A DNA stretch of 64,000 nucleotides from Aphanothece sp. CMT-3BRIN-NPC111 (GTDB taxonomy: Bacteria > Cyanobacteriota > Cyanobacteriia > Cyanobacteriales > JAHHGU01). Under the pieces are notes generated by a model. The model was not told the origin of the DNA and did no database searches. It saw nothing but the letters and a program-made list of their open reading frames with translations. How positions within the stretch are numbered: position 1 is the first letter of the stretch; every line of letters begins with the position of its first letter. Where the stretch lies: assembly GCA_019359765.1 (NCBI GenBank), contig JAHHGU010000001.1, positions 62,001-126,000 of the forward strand. The letters are read 5' to 3'. The translations under genes were made by a program, and so were the position numbers. Positions 50,416-58,564 of the stretch are shown piece by piece.

Positions 50416-51379
50416 CAGCTTGCATTATTTTGACTATCTCTAGCAGAGTTTCTGAAACTGTCCGGGGTTGCCAGCCTAGTTCTTGACGGGCTTTGGTGGC
50501 GTCCACCCGAACACAACGGTCATAAACGTAGTGAACGCGCTCCCGGCTGAGGGGTGGCTGCCATTTGAGCAAGCGCCCGATAGGATCGAGTAAATTTCCA
50601 GCCAGCCTGACTAAGGGCTTAGGGGCTTCGCGGGGGGCCCGAATACCTGTTTCCCGACTGAAAATCTCAAACATTTCCCGGGTAGTTAAATCCCCGGAAG
50701 AAATGATGTAATGTTCTCCGGGTTTGCCTTTTTCTGCTGCCAACATCATGGCACTAGCTAAGTCGTCTACATGAACAATCCCGGTAATGCGATCGCCCCC
50801 AGCCCACAGTTTTAGTCGTCCTTTAAGAAATTGCTGCATCACTGGGCCAAAATGCGGGTCGTCAGAACCAAAAATTCCCGACGGGAGAAGGCTGACAACA
50901 GGAAGACCTTGTGCTGCAAATTCATCTACCACTTGTTGGGCTTGGTATTTTGTGCGATCGTAGGCAGAAGAAAAATTAGTCTGTGTCCTTTTAAAAGTTT
51001 CATCGACAGCTTTGCCCCCCGTGTCGCCAAACACGCCAATCGTGCTACAGTACACTACTTTTGACACCCCAACCGCTTGAGCGACTTCCATCACGGCGCG
51101 GGTTCCCTCCAAATTAACCCGCTGCATCTCTACCTCATTCACCAGCCCTAGCTCTACATAAGCAGCTGTGTGAAAAACCGTATCTACCCCACTCATCGCC
51201 GTCAAGAGTGCATCTCGGTCAGTGAGATCGCCGTAAACTAATTGCGTATCCCGATTAGATAGACGCGATAAATTGCTGGACTTACGCACCAAACCAACAA
51301 CGCTATTACCTTGCCTCTCCAAAGCCTGCACTAAGTGAGAGCCTGTAAATCCGTTTGCTCCAGTAACTAACGCCTTCAT
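50399..51379 (-). CDS. NAD(P)-dependent epimerase/dehydratase (extended SDR; HpnA- or CerR-like)
   Basis: 326 residues from the ATG at 51379 (MKALVTGANGFTGSHLVQAL); GGGAAGA lies upstream, and a longer frame to 51406 is not needed. The TGxxGFTG nucleotide-binding motif is present, with Asp in YGDLTDRD, and the active site has YCSTIGVFG and YDRTKYQAQQVV (the Tyr-x-x-x-Lys of extended SDRs). Members act as sugar epimerases (hopanoid-associated HpnA), dihydroflavonol-reductase-like enzymes or, in bacterial sphingolipid synthesis, as the ceramide reductase CerR. I cannot separate these by eye. A GNAT enzyme and an alpha-oxoamine synthase are encoded within 6 kb. Confidence 0.85.
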   Translation of the reverse strand: MKALVTGANGFTGSHLVQALERQGNSVVGLVRKSSNLSRLSNRDTQLVYGDLTDRDALLTAMSGVDTVFHTAAYVELGLVNEVEMQRVNLEGTRAVMEVAQAVGVSKVVYCSTIGVFGDTGGKAVDETFKRTQTNFSSAYDRTKYQAQQVVDEFAAQGLPVVSLLPSGIFGSDDPHFGPVMQQFLKGRLKLWAGGDRITGIVHVDDLASAMMLAAEKGKPGEHYIISSGDLTTREMFEIFSRETGIRAPREAPKPLVRLAGNLLDPIGRLLKWQPPLSRERVHYVYDRCVRVDATKARQELGWQPRTVSETLLEIVKIMQADIKSV

Positions 51380-51459
51380 AAAAGTCTTCCCGCATAAAAA
51401 CCCCATCCCCTTGTGGGCGGGGTGTGTTTACCGAAGAAATGGGTCTAAAGCCCCGTCCT

Positions 51460-51591
51460 TCAGGACGGCTTCGATTCTAGAGATCTAATACACTCTCTCA
51501 AAATCTCATTCATGCTTCTTTCCTGCTGTGAAGCAAGTGTCTGAAGCTTCTTATATTCTTCATCCGAACATCTCAAAGTAATCACTTTCAT
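51460..51591 (-). CDS. 43-residue ribbon-helix-helix-like protein
   Basis: The frame starts MKVITLRCSDEEYKKLQTLA and ends ILRECIRSLESKPS. The pattern of a beta strand (VITLRC) followed by two helices (DEEYKKLQTLASQQ and SMNEILRECIRS) is that of Arc/CopG/MetJ ribbon-helix-helix DNA-binding proteins; 43 residues is the bare fold. It lies divergently from tnpB inside the IS, in the position where tnpA is often found. Three 11-base repeats lie directly between the two start codons, suggesting autoregulation and control of tnpB. It may be an RHH antitoxin-like regulator of the element. Expression is unproved. Confidence 0.6.
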   Translation of the reverse strand: MKVITLRCSDEEYKKLQTLASQQERSMNEILRECIRSLESKPS

Positions 51592-51619
51592 GCTGTCATC
51601 ATGCTATCTATATGCTATC
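51590..51619. promoter_or_regulatory. 11-base iterons between the RHH-like ORF and tnpB
   Basis: ATGCTGTC (51590), ATGCTATC (51601) and ATGCTATC (51612) recur at exact 11-base spacing, and an inverted GTAGCAT follows at 51624-51630, overlapping the tnpB start. Helical-turn-phased repeats are typical operators of RHH repressors. Confidence 0.6.
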
Positions 51620-51627
51620 ATAGTAGC

Positions 51628-52737
51628 ATGAAAACACTTAAGTTCAAACTCTACCAACATAAGCGGAATAGATGAAGCGGTCGATCAATGCCGCAGGGGT
51701 TATCTATAACCACTGTATCGCCCTTCATAAGCGATACTACCGAATGTTTGGCTGTGTAAAACTTCAGAAACATATTGCCAAGATCAGAAATAAAAATGAG
51801 TTCTGGCAATCGGTAGGATCGCAGGCTGTACAGGATATCTGCCAACGCATTGAGGAAGCATATCAGCTTTTCTTTAAGCATCATAGTAAAGGAGTTAGAC
51901 CCCCCAACTTTAAGAAGGTCAAGAAGTACAAGTCTTTTACCCTGAAACAAGCGGGATATAAGTTCTTAGGCGGCAACCGAATCAAGATCGGTAAGCGTGT
52001 TTATCAGTTCTGGAAGAGTCAGGAGATCACAGGGAGAGTTAAGACTGTCACTGTAAAGCGTACCCCCTTAGGTGAGCTATTTCTAGCAGTTGTAGTGGAT
52101 GGAAATGATGAACCAATCATTAAAACAATGTCCGGTAGGATGGCGGGTTTTGATTTTGGTTTGAAAACATTTCTAACCGTTTCTGATGGCACTAAGATCG
52201 AGTCTCCAGAATTTTTTAAGGCTGGCTTAAAGTTGATTCAGAAAACTGCTAGAGAACTTTCTAGAAAAGTGAAAGGGTCTAAGGCTAGGGAACGGGCAAG
52301 GAAGAATCTGTGTAGACGCTATGAGGATATCTCAAATAAGCGTAGAGATTGGTTTTGGAAACTTGCCCATGAGCTAACCAGTAAGTATGATGTGCTGATG
52401 AGAGGAGGATCTAAACCTCAAAGGAATGCAACGGCTATGGGGTAGAAAGCTAAACGATCTGGCGTTCGCTGAATTCCTTCAAATATTGAAATGGGTAGCC
52501 AAAAAGAAGGATAAAACAGTTCATTTTATTTCTCGCTGGTATCCTTCCTCTAAAACCTGTAGCAACTGTCAGCACGTCCTAGACTCTCTTGATCTGTCGG
52601 TTCGTTCTTGGAGATGTCCTAATTGCTCCAAGCTGAATGATCGAGATCAAAACGCAAGTGAAAATATTTTAAGCGTAGGGGCATCTACGCTAGGGCTAGG
52701 AGATGTAAGACTGGCTATGCCTGCGATTTCTGCTTGA
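51628..52737 (+). pseudogene. tnpB with two frameshifts
   Basis: The start MKTLKFKLYQHKRNR at 51628 is followed by a stop near 51673. The frame resumes at 51672 as KRSINAAGVIYNHCIALHKR. A second shift near 52400 separates TSKYDVL from EDLNLKGMQRLWGRK, which continues to 52737. All parts of TnpB are recognisable: RuvC-I Asp in AGFDFGLKTF, the zinc ribbon CSNC ... CPNC, and RuvC-III Asp in NDRDQNASENIL. The two shifts prevent a full protein unless frameshifting occurs. The RuvC-II Glu (FEDLNL in intact homologs) lies at the second break. Confidence 0.85.
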
Positions 52738-52775
52738 ATCCTTAGAATCTCCGTCCCTTTAGGGCGGAGAGTATG

Positions 52776-53927
52776 TCAAAAAGCTTTTTCGTAAATTCGG
52801 TAAGTTTTATAAATCTTGCCACCAGATGCTTCAATTAGTTTACGGGAGGGAAAATTATCTTCATAGACCCAGGAAAGTTCAGCCCGTTTATAGGGTTTGC
52901 CCTTTTGCATTCCCCCTTGCATTCCTAAATAAATCAAGGCTAAGGGAACCATTTTGCGGCGATACTCCGGTAGGGAGCAAATAGCAATCACTCGTCCTCG
53001 ATCGATTTGACGGCGGTACCAAAGAAACTTGATAATTCCTAGCCAGTTTAACCTTCCTCTAACTTGTTTAAGGGGAATATTATAATCAGGTAAGCCCATA
53101 AAAAAACCAATCATTTCGCCATTGTATTCGGCGACTGGGAACACATCCGGGTCTACCAAGCTCTGTAAATCCCTAGCTTCTTCCAGAAATTCTTCCTCGC
53201 TGCGCGGTGTCGAACTCCAATTATTAGAGAAGGCACGAGTAAACAGGTTATAGAGGCTAATACAATCTTGCTCAAAGGCTTTACCTTTGGTGTTCAGTGG
53301 GCGGAATGTGACACCCGATTTACAAGCAATCCGATAACCTTTCTCAAATTCCGCTGGTAAGGGTTTATCCAAAGGAAAATTATAGGCGTAAGCATCTTTG
53401 GCTTTATGCCAGCCATCTTTGTCCATAAACTCTGGATAATAGGGCGGGTTGTAGGGCATCATCACCATCGGCGGTGAGTCAAATCCTTCTACTAAAAATA
53501 GACAGTTATTGTGAGTAGAGAGATCGATTGGTCCTCTAGCCACCTTCATGCCTTGTTCCCGCAGCCAATTGCAGGCAGCTTCTAGAAGCGATTGAGCGAT
53601 CGCCAAATCTTCTATACATTCAAAAAAACCGAACAAACCAACGTTTTGCCCTTCCCGCTCAATTAACCGCTGATTTACGGCGGCAACAATCCGTCCTACT
53701 GCTTGCTCGCCATTTGCACCTTGGGATATAGCAATAAACTGTTGTAACTTGCCGTACCCAAAAAAAGGATTACTGGGAGCAAACTGTTTGGCAATGCTAC
53801 TGCGAATGGGGGATACCCAGTTTGGGTCGCTAGCATAAACCCGCTCTGGAACTTCCAGAAACATTTCGGTCATCTCTGGAGTGGTTACAGCCTGGATTTG
53901 GACAGTTGTTGTTTGATTTAGCACCAT
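52776..53927 (-). CDS. GNAT-fold acyltransferase-like protein
   Basis: 383 residues of a two-lobed GNAT-like family. It begins with the motif FLEVPERVYASDPNWVSPIR, followed by NPFFGYGKLQQFIA, VGRIVAAVNQ, VGLFGFFEC, then GFDSPPMVMMPYNPPYYPE and the C-terminal lobe with ELSWVYEDNFPSRKLIEASG, a typical GNAT acyl-CoA region. No membrane segments. The same superfamily includes the bacterial ceramide synthase bCerS, and it lies near an alpha-oxoamine synthase and an SDR, so N-acylation of an amino-alcohol is possible. The exact substrate is not visible. Its TGA stop lies in the terminal bases of the adjacent IS. Confidence 0.75.
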   Translation of the reverse strand: MVLNQTTTVQIQAVTTPEMTEMFLEVPERVYASDPNWVSPIRSSIAKQFAPSNPFFGYGKLQQFIAISQGANGEQAVGRIVAAVNQRLIEREGQNVGLFGFFECIEDLAIAQSLLEAACNWLREQGMKVARGPIDLSTHNNCLFLVEGFDSPPMVMMPYNPPYYPEFMDKDGWHKAKDAYAYNFPLDKPLPAEFEKGYRIACKSGVTFRPLNTKGKAFEQDCISLYNLFTRAFSNNWSSTPRSEEEFLEEARDLQSLVDPDVFPVAEYNGEMIGFFMGLPDYNIPLKQVRGRLNWLGIIKFLWYRRQIDRGRVIAICSLPEYRRKMVPLALIYLGMQGGMQKGKPYKRAELSWVYEDNFPSRKLIEASGGKIYKTYRIYEKAF

Positions 53928-53979
53928 TTAAGGATAAAACTTCATCAAAATTTGTGACTTGAACCAAAAGTTGACCAAA

Positions 53980-54063
53980 ATAATTCGTAATTCGTAATTT
54001 AATTGGGTACATGCCCCTACTGATTGTAATTACGAATTACTAACTATCAATTACGAATTATTA
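53980..54063. repeat. AATTACGAATTA inverted repeat cluster
   Basis: TAATTCGTAATTCGTAATT at 53981-53999 faces TTACGAATTA-type copies at 54027-54063. An AT-rich hairpin repeat between the GNAT and radical-SAM genes. Confidence 0.55.
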
Positions 54064-54109
54064 TTGACCAGTTCATTATTTCGATAGAAAAAAGTCATCT
54101 TCAGGTGAC

Positions 54110-55687
54110 TCAACTTGCCAGTAACTGTTGCGGAGTAGTTTCTGCTGCCTTAGTAGCTAAGTATTGAACAAGTTGCGCTTCAATTTCATCGCGCACTACT
54201 TGGCGGTAGTCAATGAAATGCTCAATGAGAGCGCAATTACTCAGGTAAGGGATAAACACGCCGGAATTGTGCCGCATGATTGAGAATAACTGCTTCCAGA
54301 ACTGAAAGCGTGTGTTGCGCTTGATACCCTGTCGCCAGAATATGGTCAGAACCGCTTTGATCTCAATCAATTCCAGCATCCGGAACGGTACTTTGTGAGG
54401 CGAGGGCTTCATGGCAATGAAGTGCCGATAGACCCGTGAAAGGTAACGCCTCGGCTCATACAATTCCCAAAAGCAGCTTACATACTCGCGGGCAAGTTCT
54501 TCTGGGGGGCGGGTGGGAATAAAGTTAGTCAGCGCCATCTGGTGACCCTGCGTTTCTTCGCTTCCCTCTAGTAAACGGCCTTCCTTCTGGAGTCGCTTCC
54601 ACAGCGCCGTATTGGGCAGTGCCTGTAACATTCCGAACATGGCTTTAGGGATAGCTGTAGCTTCCACAAAGTCAATAATGCGATCGCCTACCCCTGCCTT
54701 TTCACCATCAAAGCCCAGGATAAAACCCGCCATCACACTCAAACCAGCCCGATTAATTTCCTGAACTGATTCTATGAGAGAGTTGCGTGTATTTTGAAAT
54801 TTTTGAGTCAAAGCTAAGCTGTCCGTGTCCGGTGTCTCAATGCCCAAAAACACAGCACTGAAATTAGCCGCGACCATCAAATCCAGCAGTTCCCGATCTT
54901 GTGCCAGATCTACTGAGGCTTCAGTTGCTAACCGGAAGGGATAGCCATGTTCTGCCATCCAGGGGCCTAGTTCCCGCAGCAACAGCTTGACGTTGCGCTT
55001 GTTGCCAATGAAATTATCATCTACTACAAAAACTGAGCGTCGCCAGCCTAAATCATATAGAGTCTGTAACTCAGCCAGTAATTGCGCGGGTGTTTTAGTA
55101 CGTGGCTTGCGACCATAAAGCACAATGATGTCGCAAAACTCACACTGGAAAGGGCAACCCCGCGAAAACTGCACTGACATCTCGTTGTAAACTTTCAAAT
55201 CCAGCAAATCAAATCTGGCAACTGGCGTAGAGGTGACATCAGGCTTTTCACCGTTGGCTGTAAATATTCCTGAGGTTTCTCCTCGCTCTAGAGCCTCGAC
55301 AAACATCGGTAGGGTAATCTCGCCCTCGTCCAAAATCAAAAAGTCCACCCCTGCTGACTGTGCTGCCTCAGGAACGGATGTGACATAAGGGCCACCTGCT
55401 GCTACTAATTTCCCGCGCCGCTTTGCCTCCCCAATTAGGTGCAGCATATCGGGTTTCTGGACGATCATCCCTGAGATGATGACTATATCTGCCCAAGCCC
55501 AGTCTGCTTCCGTCTCAATTTGAACATTACGGTCTACCAAACGGAACTCCCACGTTTGTGGCAGGATAGCCGCCACTGTGATCATCCCCAGAGGAGGAAG
55601 CGAAACCTTACGACCGATAAGTTCAAGCGCTTTATCAAAAGACCAGAAAGATTTGGGAAATTGTGGATATAGTAGCAGTACACGCAT
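54110..55687 (-). CDS. cobalamin-binding radical SAM enzyme (DUF4070 type)
   Basis: 525 residues from the ATG at 55687 (MRVLLLYPQFPKSFWSFDKA; GGAG 6 bases upstream). An N-terminal B12-binding-like domain (about 1-155) is followed by a radical SAM domain with the [4Fe-4S] motif Cys-x3-Cys-x2-Cys in RGCPFQCEFCDI. Beyond it are ETPDTDSLALTQKFQNTR, GFILGFDGEKAG and a C-terminal DUF4070-like region. Relatives include the hopanoid C-2 methylase HpnP, but cyanobacteria have many paralogs of unknown substrate. It probably methylates an unactivated carbon. It is on the same strand as the alpha-oxoamine synthase and GNAT genes; a pseudogene separates it from the former. Confidence 0.85.
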   Translation of the reverse strand: MRVLLLYPQFPKSFWSFDKALELIGRKVSLPPLGMITVAAILPQTWEFRLVDRNVQIETEADWAWADIVIISGMIVQKPDMLHLIGEAKRRGKLVAAGGPYVTSVPEAAQSAGVDFLILDEGEITLPMFVEALERGETSGIFTANGEKPDVTSTPVARFDLLDLKVYNEMSVQFSRGCPFQCEFCDIIVLYGRKPRTKTPAQLLAELQTLYDLGWRRSVFVVDDNFIGNKRNVKLLLRELGPWMAEHGYPFRLATEASVDLAQDRELLDLMVAANFSAVFLGIETPDTDSLALTQKFQNTRNSLIESVQEINRAGLSVMAGFILGFDGEKAGVGDRIIDFVEATAIPKAMFGMLQALPNTALWKRLQKEGRLLEGSEETQGHQMALTNFIPTRPPEELAREYVSCFWELYEPRRYLSRVYRHFIAMKPSPHKVPFRMLELIEIKAVLTIFWRQGIKRNTRFQFWKQLFSIMRHNSGVFIPYLSNCALIEHFIDYRQVVRDEIEAQLVQYLATKAAETTPQQLLAS

Positions 55688-55708
55688 TAGGCACTCCAAA
55701 ATTAACGG

Positions 55709-56120
55709 TCAGTTGTCAGTTGTTTTTTGTGGAACGTTGCCGATCGATTTTAGGTAAGCGGTTAGCTTGGGTGAAAGTTCATCGATGATTGGTCTGATCC
55801 TGTTGACTTGAACGCCAGCCAATAGATGCCGAATGTAAGCTCGTCTGAGCTAGTGCCTTGTTTGATTCAAAGAGGCTATAGCTCTCCTCACGAAACGTCG
55901 ATTATCTTGGTTGAAGCTATGTCTACCACTTGATTTTGCAATCTTGCCACCAATACTATCTGCACAGCGTTGGGGTAACCTGCCTGTAGGGCATACAATT
56001 TGTTTACCAACCGTATCTGCGAGAAAATTGCTCCCAGCTCATGAGGATCTTTTAAATCTCGTCCACAATGCCCTCAGACAGTTTGTCAACTTGCAAGTTC
56101 TCGAAATTTGGTTTCGCCAT
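55709..56120 (-). pseudogene. decayed four-helix-bundle (S23/intervening-sequence family) gene
   Basis: The minus strand starts MAKPNFENLQVDKLSEGIVD, then hits a stop. After a frameshift the text FLADTVGKQIV, CADSIGGKIAKSSGR, QDNRRFVRRAIASLNQTRH, stop, LRRAYIRHLLAGVQVNRI and ELSPKLTAYLKSIG follows. These are the ordered motifs of the small four-helix-bundle family that includes the 23S rRNA intervening-sequence protein. About 27 extra bases sit between KQIV and CADSIG. Two in-frame stops and one frameshift make it a pseudogene. The gap between the radical-SAM and alpha-oxoamine synthase genes is thus not empty. Confidence 0.75.
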
Positions 56121-56165
56121 TTCCTTCCACTAACAACTGACAACTGACCACGGGCAACTGACAGA

Positions 56166-57446
56166 TTAGGCACTAATTGTTGGTTTATACAACAATTCCC
56201 GAACGGCGACCATTCCTGCAACCAAACGCTCCATGTCTTCCTGGGTATGGAGAGCGTTAGTGGTAATCCGAATGCGAGGTTTGGCTATGAACCAAATAGG
56301 CGAAACCCAAATCCCGTATGTCTCCATGAGATGTCTGGCAAACATCTTGGGATTGATCTCTGAGGGTAAGATTACTGGTAAAACATTGGTTTCGCCAAGG
56401 GCGGCAAAATCATTTTCAGCCAAGCGCGATCGCAAGTAGCGAGTATTTTCTTGTAGCTTTTGGACTAATTCTGGACGCTTGCGGACTTGACGAATACTCT
56501 CCAAGGCGGCAGCAGTGGTTGGAGGTGGCAAAGAAATTGTGCCAATTGAGGTCGGAGAGACGTTCAGAAGTGGTCTGAATTCCGCGACATGGGTGCTGAT
56601 GGCTGCTCCAGCTGAGGCGGCAAATTTAGAGAAAGTTGTCATAATCAGCGGCACAACGCCTCGCTCAATCGCATGAGCCGGCAGAATGCCAAAATGTTCG
56701 TAGATTCCTCTTCCTGTTGCGCCAATGGCACCGGAAGCATGAGCCTCGTCCATCACTAGCACGCTGCCTTCGTAATTATGCAGGATGTTCAGCATATCTG
56801 GCAGGGGCGCAATATCCCCATCCATGGAAAAGACAGCATCAGAAATAACCAAGATGCGATCGCCTGGCCGAGCATAGCGTTTCAGCTTGCGAGCCAAGTC
56901 CTCTACATCACAATGGCGGTAAGCTTTAACTCTGACGCGAGGACTATTGCCAAACACCTTCCCGGAACGGGTTCCGGCATTGACGACCGCTGAGACAATG
57001 CAGCCGTGATTGAGGACATCCGTAAGAATGAGAGTTTCTTGGGTATTCTGAAATCCCGGTACTGGAATTGCTAAGTGACAGAAGGCATCCATTAACGCTT
57101 GCATCGCCATCCAAGCATTGATGAACAGCTGCGTGTGGGGCAGATGCTTAAAAGCTGAAATTTCGTCCTCTAGCTGTTTGTGCAGATCAATTCGACCGCT
57201 CAAGACTGAGCAGGAGCTGTTAGACGTTCCATACTTCAGAATGGCATCAATAGCAGCTTGCTTAACAGCTTCTTCCTGAACTAACCCCAAGACATCATTG
57301 GTGCAGAAACTGAGAACGGTTTGACGCGAACCTGTCGTCGCCTCTTCAATCTCGACTAAATTCCCCTGCTTTTGATGACAGATATACTCATCGGGATCGA
57401 GTCCACTCTCATACCAGCGCTGAACATACTCTTTGACAATTTGCAC
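56166..57446 (-). CDS. alpha-oxoamine synthase family PLP enzyme (KAPA synthase / serine palmitoyltransferase-like)
   Basis: 426 residues of fold-type I aminotransferase. The PLP lysine is Lys274 in TTFSKFAASAGA. The Asp that holds the pyridine nitrogen is in VMDEAHASGA (Asp233-Glu-Ala-His), and the ring-stacking region is in TDVLNHGCIVSAV. The N-terminal TSNSSCSVLSGRIDLHKQLE is the acyl-CoA-binding loop. These enzymes condense an amino acid with an acyl-CoA/ACP: serine with palmitoyl-CoA (sphingolipids), alanine with pimeloyl (biotin), glycine with acetyl. The choice cannot be made by eye. It neighbours oxygenase, exporter, acyl-activating and GNAT genes rather than bio genes. Confidence 0.85.
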   Translation of the reverse strand: MQIVKEYVQRWYESGLDPDEYICHQKQGNLVEIEEATTGSRQTVLSFCTNDVLGLVQEEAVKQAAIDAILKYGTSNSSCSVLSGRIDLHKQLEDEISAFKHLPHTQLFINAWMAMQALMDAFCHLAIPVPGFQNTQETLILTDVLNHGCIVSAVVNAGTRSGKVFGNSPRVRVKAYRHCDVEDLARKLKRYARPGDRILVISDAVFSMDGDIAPLPDMLNILHNYEGSVLVMDEAHASGAIGATGRGIYEHFGILPAHAIERGVVPLIMTTFSKFAASAGAAISTHVAEFRPLLNVSPTSIGTISLPPPTTAAALESIRQVRKRPELVQKLQENTRYLRSRLAENDFAALGETNVLPVILPSEINPKMFARHLMETYGIWVSPIWFIAKPRIRITTNALHTQEDMERLVAGMVAVRELLYKPTISA

Positions 57447-57524
57447 GAATTTACTCCCCTCACCTTTTCCAGTTAGCCGAGCGCCTATGGCTCAACAGTA
57501 TAATTGTCGCGGACTCGATATTTG

Positions 57525-57686
57525 CTATCCAGGCCTAACAAAATGCTGGATCGAATAATACATAATAGTGCCTATTAATACATTGAGCCATTTCACCTGT
57601 AAGCTTCGCCACTGAGTGAGAGCCTGAGTATGGTTATGCATTCTTCTGGTTAGAAGAGCCGCCGCTGCTAAGACAGTTGCCTTCAT
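57525..57686 (-). CDS. possible 53-residue protein downstream of the Rieske gene
   Basis: The frame starts MKATVLAAAALLTRRMHNHT and ends YYSIQHFVRPG. Its ATG overlaps the Rieske-protein stop (ATGA), as in translational coupling. It shows no family resemblance. The coupling could be accidental. Low confidence. Confidence 0.3.
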   Translation of the reverse strand: MKATVLAAAALLTRRMHNHTQALTQWRSLQVKWLNVLIGTIMYYSIQHFVRPG

Positions 57687-58369
57687 CCGATAGAATTTTC
57701 TTTGGTTGACTTAGCCAGACCCGAAGCGCTCACCTCAGATAAAGAGACAAACATTTCCCCGTTCCGGTTCCGATTGGGTTGTGTTTGACTAGATTTTTGC
57801 ATAAATTGCTCGTACTGTCGGACTATCGCCCGCTGGAGAGCCACGATTGCTGAGTTTATTTCTACATATCGTCGCTGCTTATTAGCCAGATAAGTTTGCT
57901 GCTCACTCTCGATCATTCCGATGTCTTGGGCTAAAAATTTAAGCAACACAAAACGCTGAATAATTATAACTAACAAGGGTTTGAGCGGCATGAGCAGCCA
58001 TTTAGGCAGGCGAACTTTGAAAAAGAAGAACGCGAAAGACCGACTTTCAACTGCTCCCACGGGTAAACGCATCAAATAGAGAGAAGAGATGCCCTGGAGT
58101 GAAGTGTAATAGTGAGGGTAACGATATTGTACTGAAATTGGCAAAGTCAGGGCTACGCCCTTGTGAGGGCAAGCATCCTCTAGGGCATGGAGTTGACCGT
58201 TGGTGTCGCGGTAAAGGGCGATCGCACAAAGCCAAATTATCGCGGGCATAACGTCACCACGCTTGAGTTCGCTTGCCCAACCAACCGGATACCAGTAATT
58301 CGGGTTAATGCCCACCTCGCGGACAGAATTTTGAACTGTCTGGCTTGTTAGGTTTGTAGCCAGTTCCAT
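57683..58369 (-). CDS. Rieske-type oxygenase with internal deletion
   Basis: 228 residues, against about 350 in the family. The N-terminus (GINPNYWYPVGWASELKRGD) and the first Rieske half-site (Cys67-Pro-His69 in EDACPHKGVAL) are present. The text then jumps to PISVQYRYPHYYTSLQGISS and the C-terminal helical region. The second Cys-x2-His half-site and the mononuclear-iron ligands are missing. The frame stays open across the junction. The [2Fe-2S] cluster cannot assemble as usual, so the protein is probably inactive or altered. It lies divergently from the MFS gene and 236 bases before the alpha-oxoamine synthase gene. Confidence 0.78.
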   Translation of the reverse strand: MELATNLTSQTVQNSVREVGINPNYWYPVGWASELKRGDVMPAIIWLCAIALYRDTNGQLHALEDACPHKGVALTLPISVQYRYPHYYTSLQGISSLYLMRLPVGAVESRSFAFFFFKVRLPKWLLMPLKPLLVIIIQRFVLLKFLAQDIGMIESEQQTYLANKQRRYVEINSAIVALQRAIVRQYEQFMQKSSQTQPNRNRNGEMFVSLSEVSASGLAKSTKENSIG

Positions 58370-58515
58370 GCGATCGTGCCTCTTTTGCCTGTTGCTGTGA
58401 CAATATTTAGCTTTCTAGTGTCTCTTAAGTTAATCAAATTGTCATTATTAATCCAGAGGGTACCGCAACTGTCCAATTATTTGAATATATTTGCCTGCCG
58501 TTATAGTTGCCCAAG

Positions 58516-58564
58516 ATTTCAGGTGTCTCATTTATGTTTTGTCTAAATTTCAGGTGTCTCACTT
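58516..58564 (+). promoter_or_regulatory. 31-base tandem duplication of the MFS ribosome-binding region, with leader ORF
   Basis: ATTTCAGGTGTCTCA occurs at 58516 and again at 58547, each followed by TTATG or CTTATG. The first copy opens a 13-codon leader (MFCLNFRCLTYVA, 58534-58575) whose stop TGA lies 11 bases into the MFS gene. Both copies carry AGGTG at ribosome-binding distance. Confidence 0.65.

Larger units (their letters stand above)
51400..52779 (+). mobile_element. IS200/IS605-group element with decayed tnpB and a ribbon-helix-helix-like ORF
   Basis: Left-end motifs (hairpin ACCCCATCCCC / GGGCGGGGTG and GGGTCTAAAGCCCCGTC, about 51399-51456) precede a small leftward ORF and a rightward tnpB with two frameshifts. 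The right end carries the hairpin CTCCGTCCC / GGGCGGAG and ends ATGTCAA at 52773-52779. No tnpA is present. The right end overlaps the stop codon of the convergent GNAT gene. Exact left boundary uncertain. Confidence 0.75.

Noticed and set aside
57447..57682. Second tRNA or riboswitch in the gap before the alpha-oxoamine synthase
   Set aside because: I found no cloverleaf or known riboswitch core; only a weak 53-codon frame was kept.
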